Below are positions 63,889 through 64,000 of a DNA stretch of 64,000 bases, one piece after another (within the stretch, counting starts at the first letter, position 1; each line of letters opens with the position of its first letter). This DNA comes from Kryptolebias marmoratus (Eukaryota > Chordata > Actinopteri > Cyprinodontiformes > Rivulidae), in contig NC_051439.1 of NCBI RefSeq assembly GCF_001649575.2, positions 15,404,233-15,468,232 of the forward strand, read 5' to 3'. Made by a program: the position numbers and the translations under genes. The notes below the pieces were generated by a model that worked only from the letters and a program-made list of their open reading frames with translations, was not told the origin of the DNA and did no database searches.

Positions 63889-64000
63889 GCTTCAAACACT
63901 GTTTAAAAATGTAGTGTGGATTTTCTGATGTCACTTTTTACAACATTTAGCTAGTTAAATGTAATTGTTACAGCTACATGCTAAATATAAATCTAAATCC

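Overview
The window is nuclear DNA from a ray-finned fish, most likely a percomorph teleost. The genes have many exons with GT-AG introns. Intergenic DNA is AT-rich and carries teleost-type repeats: a tRNA-derived SINE, a Rex3/RTE-like LINE tail, non-autonomous hAT elements and minisatellites. The proteins are full vertebrate orthologues with fish-specific length differences. All exon models below were built by eye from reading frame, splice consensus and remembered family sequences. For every gene model the exon lengths sum to a whole number of codons.

Layout, left to right. 1-2.2 kb: a GTAC-rich minisatellite and a CpG-rich, promoter-like stretch, perhaps the first exon of a leftward gene. 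2.3-2.5 kb: two possible exons I could not identify. 4.4-6.8 kb (-): khdrbs1 (Sam68, STAR-family RNA binding). 8.5-10.9 kb (-): zbtb8os (archease), head to head with rbbp4 (11.5-14.7 kb, +), with 639 bp between the start codons. 16.2-17.8 kb (-): sync (syncoilin). 26.4-45.5 kb (+): nhsl3/KIAA1522, with long introns and one 3.7-kb coding exon. 46.9-49.6 kb (-): a ZP3-like egg-coat protein. 51.7-59.6 kb (-): mfsd2a, the lysophosphatidylcholine/DHA transporter. 59.9-64 kb: a repeat-rich tail with a minisatellite interrupted by two hAT-type insertions, each with an 8-bp target-site duplication, and a 171-bp assembly gap.

The order zbtb8os-rbbp4-sync-nhsl3 matches human 1p35.1, and khdrbs1 comes from the same human chromosome arm. 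The ZP3-like gene and mfsd2a lie where human has YARS1, so the right side is rearranged relative to human. These are independent housekeeping, muscle, cytoskeletal, egg-coat and transporter genes, not an operon or pathway cluster. The only clear shared regulation is the zbtb8os/rbbp4 bidirectional promoter.

I found no convincing new biological system. The items most worth a second look are two GC-AG introns (khdrbs1 and the ZP3-like gene), a 15-nt micro-exon and an expanded peptide repeat in nhsl3, the ZP3-like protein's long charged tail, CRE-like clusters at promoters, the twice-invaded minisatellite, and the unidentified exons near 2.4 kb.
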